DNA of 17,612 bases. Origin: Flavobacterium psychrophilum (GTDB lineage Bacteria > Bacteroidota > Bacteroidia > Flavobacteriales > Flavobacteriaceae). Positions 14,692-17,612 of this stretch are shown here, in pieces (positions within the stretch are counted from its first letter, which is position 1; each line of letters begins with the position of its first letter). Below the pieces are notes generated by a model, which was given only the letters and a program-made list of their open reading frames with translations, was not told where the DNA came from and did no database searches. Position numbers and translations under genes: made by a program. The stretch spans positions 1 through 17,612 of the forward strand of contig CAMAWK010000023.1 in NCBI GenBank assembly GCA_945861915.1, read 5' to 3'.

Positions 14692-15975
14692 TTATCTCTT
14701 ATCCATAGAAACAAAGTCTCTCAATGTATGACCTGTGTAAATTTGTCTTGGTCTTCCTATTGGTTCTTTGTTTAATCTCATTTCTTTCCACTGCGCAATC
14801 CAACCTGGTAATCTTCCAATGGCGAACATCACCGTAAACATATCGGTTGGAATCCCTAGTGCTCTGTAAATGATTCCAGAATAGAAATCTACGTTAGGAT
14901 ATAATTTTCTGGACACAAAATACTCGTCTGCTAGTGCTAATGCTTCTAACTTTTTTGCAATGTCCAAAATTGGATCTTCCACTCCTAATGTTTTCAAAAC
15001 ATCATCGGCAGCTTTTTTGATGATTTTGGCTCTTGGATCAAAGTTTTTATACACTCTATGACCAAAACCCATTAATCTAAATGGATCATTTTTGTCTTTG
15101 GCTTTGTCCATATATTTGGCAGCATCGCCACCATTGGCATGAATTTCTTCTAACATTTCTAAAACGGCTTGATTCGCTCCCCCATGAAGTGGTCCCCAAA
15201 GTGCCGAAACTCCCGCAGAAATAGAAGCAAACAATCCAGCATGCGAAGAACCAACCATTCTTACTGTCGATGTTGAACAGTTTTGTTCGTGATCGGCATG
15301 AAGAATAAATAATTTGTCGAGTGCATCAGTGATAATTGGATTGGCTTTGTAAGGTTCTGTTGGTAATTCAAACATCAAATTCATGAAGTTTTCAACATAA
15401 CCTAAAGTATTATTGTAATAGTTTAAAGGATAACCCATACTTTTTCTATAGGTCCAAGTTGCGATAACTAAAAATTTACCCATTATTTTACAAACCGATT
15501 CGTATAATTCAGCTTTGTTTTCTGGATTAACTGATTTTGGATTAAAAGCAGTTAATGCACTTGTCAAAGCAGCTAAAACGCCCATTGGATGAGCTGTTTT
15601 AGGAAAACCATCAATGATGTTTTTCATTTCTTCGTTTACCAAAGTATATCGTCTGATATGTGTTTCAAAATCTTGTAGCTCAGCAGCTGTTGGTAACTCT
15701 CCAAAAATCAATAAGTAAGAAACTTCTAGAAAACGAGATTTATCTGCTAATTCTTCGATAGAATACCCTCTATAATGCAATACTCCTTCTTCTCCATCTA
15801 AAAAGGTAATTTCACTTTTACAAGCTCCCGTATTTTTGTATCCTTGATCCATGGTAACTGCACCTGTAAAATCCCGCAGTTTACTAATGTCAATAGACAT
15901 TTCGTTTTCGGTACCAACAAAAATTGGAAACTCATATTTTTTACCTTCTATTTCTAGTATCGCTGTTTTTGACAT
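14692..15975 (-). CDS. gltA: Citrate synthase
   Basis: GltA condenses acetyl-CoA with oxaloacetate to citrate at the entry of the TCA cycle. From MSKTAILEIEGKKYEFP it has 427 residues, normal for the large type II enzyme of Gram-negative bacteria with its N-terminal beta-rich region. Active-site segments are HADHEQNCSTS (near 226), PLHGGANQA (near 262, catalytic His), GFGHRVYKNFDPRA (near 302, catalytic His) and PNVDFYSG (near 360, catalytic Asp). An in-frame ATG 14 codons upstream (16017) would add MENYFIKRFISTYI, which is not part of the family; the -7 motif at 16015-16022 also overlaps it, so the ATG at 15973-15975 is chosen. It is monocistronic, flanked by terminators. Confidence 0.97.
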   Translation of the reverse strand: MSKTAILEIEGKKYEFPIFVGTENEMSIDISKLRDFTGAVTMDQGYKNTGACKSEITFLDGEEGVLHYRGYSIEELADKSRFLEVSYLLIFGELPTAAELQDFETHIRRYTLVNEEMKNIIDGFPKTAHPMGVLAALTSALTAFNPKSVNPENKAELYESVCKIMGKFLVIATWTYRKSMGYPLNYYNNTLGYVENFMNLMFELPTEPYKANPIITDALDKLFILHADHEQNCSTSTVRMVGSSHAGLFASISAGVSALWGPLHGGANQAVLEMLEEIHANGGDAAKYMDKAKDKNDPFRLMGFGHRVYKNFDPRAKIIKKAADDVLKTLGVEDPILDIAKKLEALALADEYFVSRKLYPNVDFYSGIIYRALGIPTDMFTVMFAIGRLPGWIAQWKEMRLNKEPIGRPRQIYTGHTLRDFVSMDKR

Positions 15976-16014
15976 AATGTATGTGGAAATAAATCTTTTT
16001 ATAAAATAATTTTC

Positions 16015-16022
16015 CAAAAATA
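16015..16022 (-). promoter_or_regulatory. Candidate -7 element for gltA
   Basis: TATTTTTG fits TAnnTTTG and lies 39 bp upstream of the gltA start. No convincing -33 TTG is seen at normal spacing. A motif shared with the eno upstream region (AACATTTTCGTT, 16057-16068) lies 34 bp further upstream. Confidence 0.4.
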
Positions 16023-16075
16023 GGCTATTCTTATCGATTTAAAAAATGAAATTCGCAACGAAAATGTTAAAATTC

Positions 16076-16112
16076 AAAAAAAAAGCCATTTACTTTACGT
16101 AAATGGCTTTTT
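16076..16112 (-). terminator. Intrinsic terminator after eno
   Basis: A perfect 14-bp stem (AAAAAGCCATTTAC at 16080-16093 with its complement at 16099-16112) has a 5-nt loop. On the minus strand a run of nine U follows the GC core. It lies 16 bp after the eno stop and separates eno from gltA. Confidence 0.88.
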
Positions 16113-16128
16113 AATAAAAAAAATAGAT

Positions 16129-17457
<1,329 letters not shown>

Positions 17458-17488
17458 TCAGCATAAATTAATTAATGTTTTTGAAGCA

Positions 17489-17496
17489 CAAATATA
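17489..17496 (-). promoter_or_regulatory. Candidate -7 element for eno
   Basis: TATATTTG fits TAnnTTTG and lies 67 bp upstream of the eno start. No clear -33 element at 17-23 bp spacing. AACGTTTTCGTT (17541-17552), 44 bp further upstream, resembles a motif ahead of gltA. The rest of 17422-17612 is AT-rich, with no gene seen. Confidence 0.42.
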
Positions 17497-17612
17497 TTAT
17501 ATACTGTAATAATGACTGCTAAATAAGATTGAATGTTATTAACGAAAACGTTATAATTTTCTAAAAATCAACTACTATAGACATCTTGTCCATAGTTTGG
17601 GTTTTACAGGCT

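Overview
The window looks like part of a Bacteroidota chromosome, most likely Flavobacterium or a close relative. The DNA is AT-rich, several genes are preceded by the Bacteroidota -7 promoter motif TAnnTTTG, there is a UpxY-type NusG paralogue, and the protein sequences look flavobacterial. The genus is an inference from recall, not from a search. Every gene I can support lies on the minus strand, so transcription runs from the right end of the window to the left.

Right part (about 11.4-17.6 kb), housekeeping. Enolase (eno) and citrate synthase (gltA) each have their own strong intrinsic terminator. They are followed by a compact run: a DDAH-like amidinotransferase-fold enzyme, the CtlX-type citrulline hydrolase, a small CoA-binding protein and recR. 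Two perfect inverted copies of a 27-bp GC-rich repeat straddle the junction of the first two genes of this run. One copy supplies the stop codon of the upstream gene, and the other encodes nine in-frame residues near the N-terminus of the downstream gene.

Middle part (about 3.9-11.4 kb), first half of a surface-polysaccharide locus. The order of transcription is a Wza-like outer-membrane export lipoprotein, a Wzc-like co-polymerase/tyrosine kinase with a Tyr-Gly tail, a UDP-GlcNAc 4-epimerase, a UDP-glucose 6-dehydrogenase, a UpxY-like antiterminator and dTDP-glucose 4,6-dehydratase (rfbB). Gaps are 3-16 bp. The rfbB frame is intact but has no ATG, GTG or TTG at its conserved N-terminus; the apparent start is ATT. 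A strong intrinsic terminator follows rfbB.

Left part (1 to about 3.9 kb), second transcription unit. After a leader of roughly 300 nt that contains a GC-rich, potentially three-way-junction structure come a UDP-N-acetylhexosamine dehydrogenase, cysQ, a protein with two tandem DUF2061 domains, cysC and an ABC-2 polysaccharide export permease cut by the window edge. The first four overlap by 1, 11 and 4 bp.

Together the genes point to an acidic polysaccharide built from UDP-GlcA, a UDP-HexNAcA and a dTDP-6-deoxyhexose, probably sulfated. CysC would make the sulfate donor PAPS and CysQ would remove its by-product PAP. The sulfotransferase, the ATP sulfurylase (cysDN), the glycosyltransferases and the ABC ATPase are not in the window and may lie beyond its left edge. 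I see no tRNA, rRNA, CRISPR array, insertion sequence or prophage.
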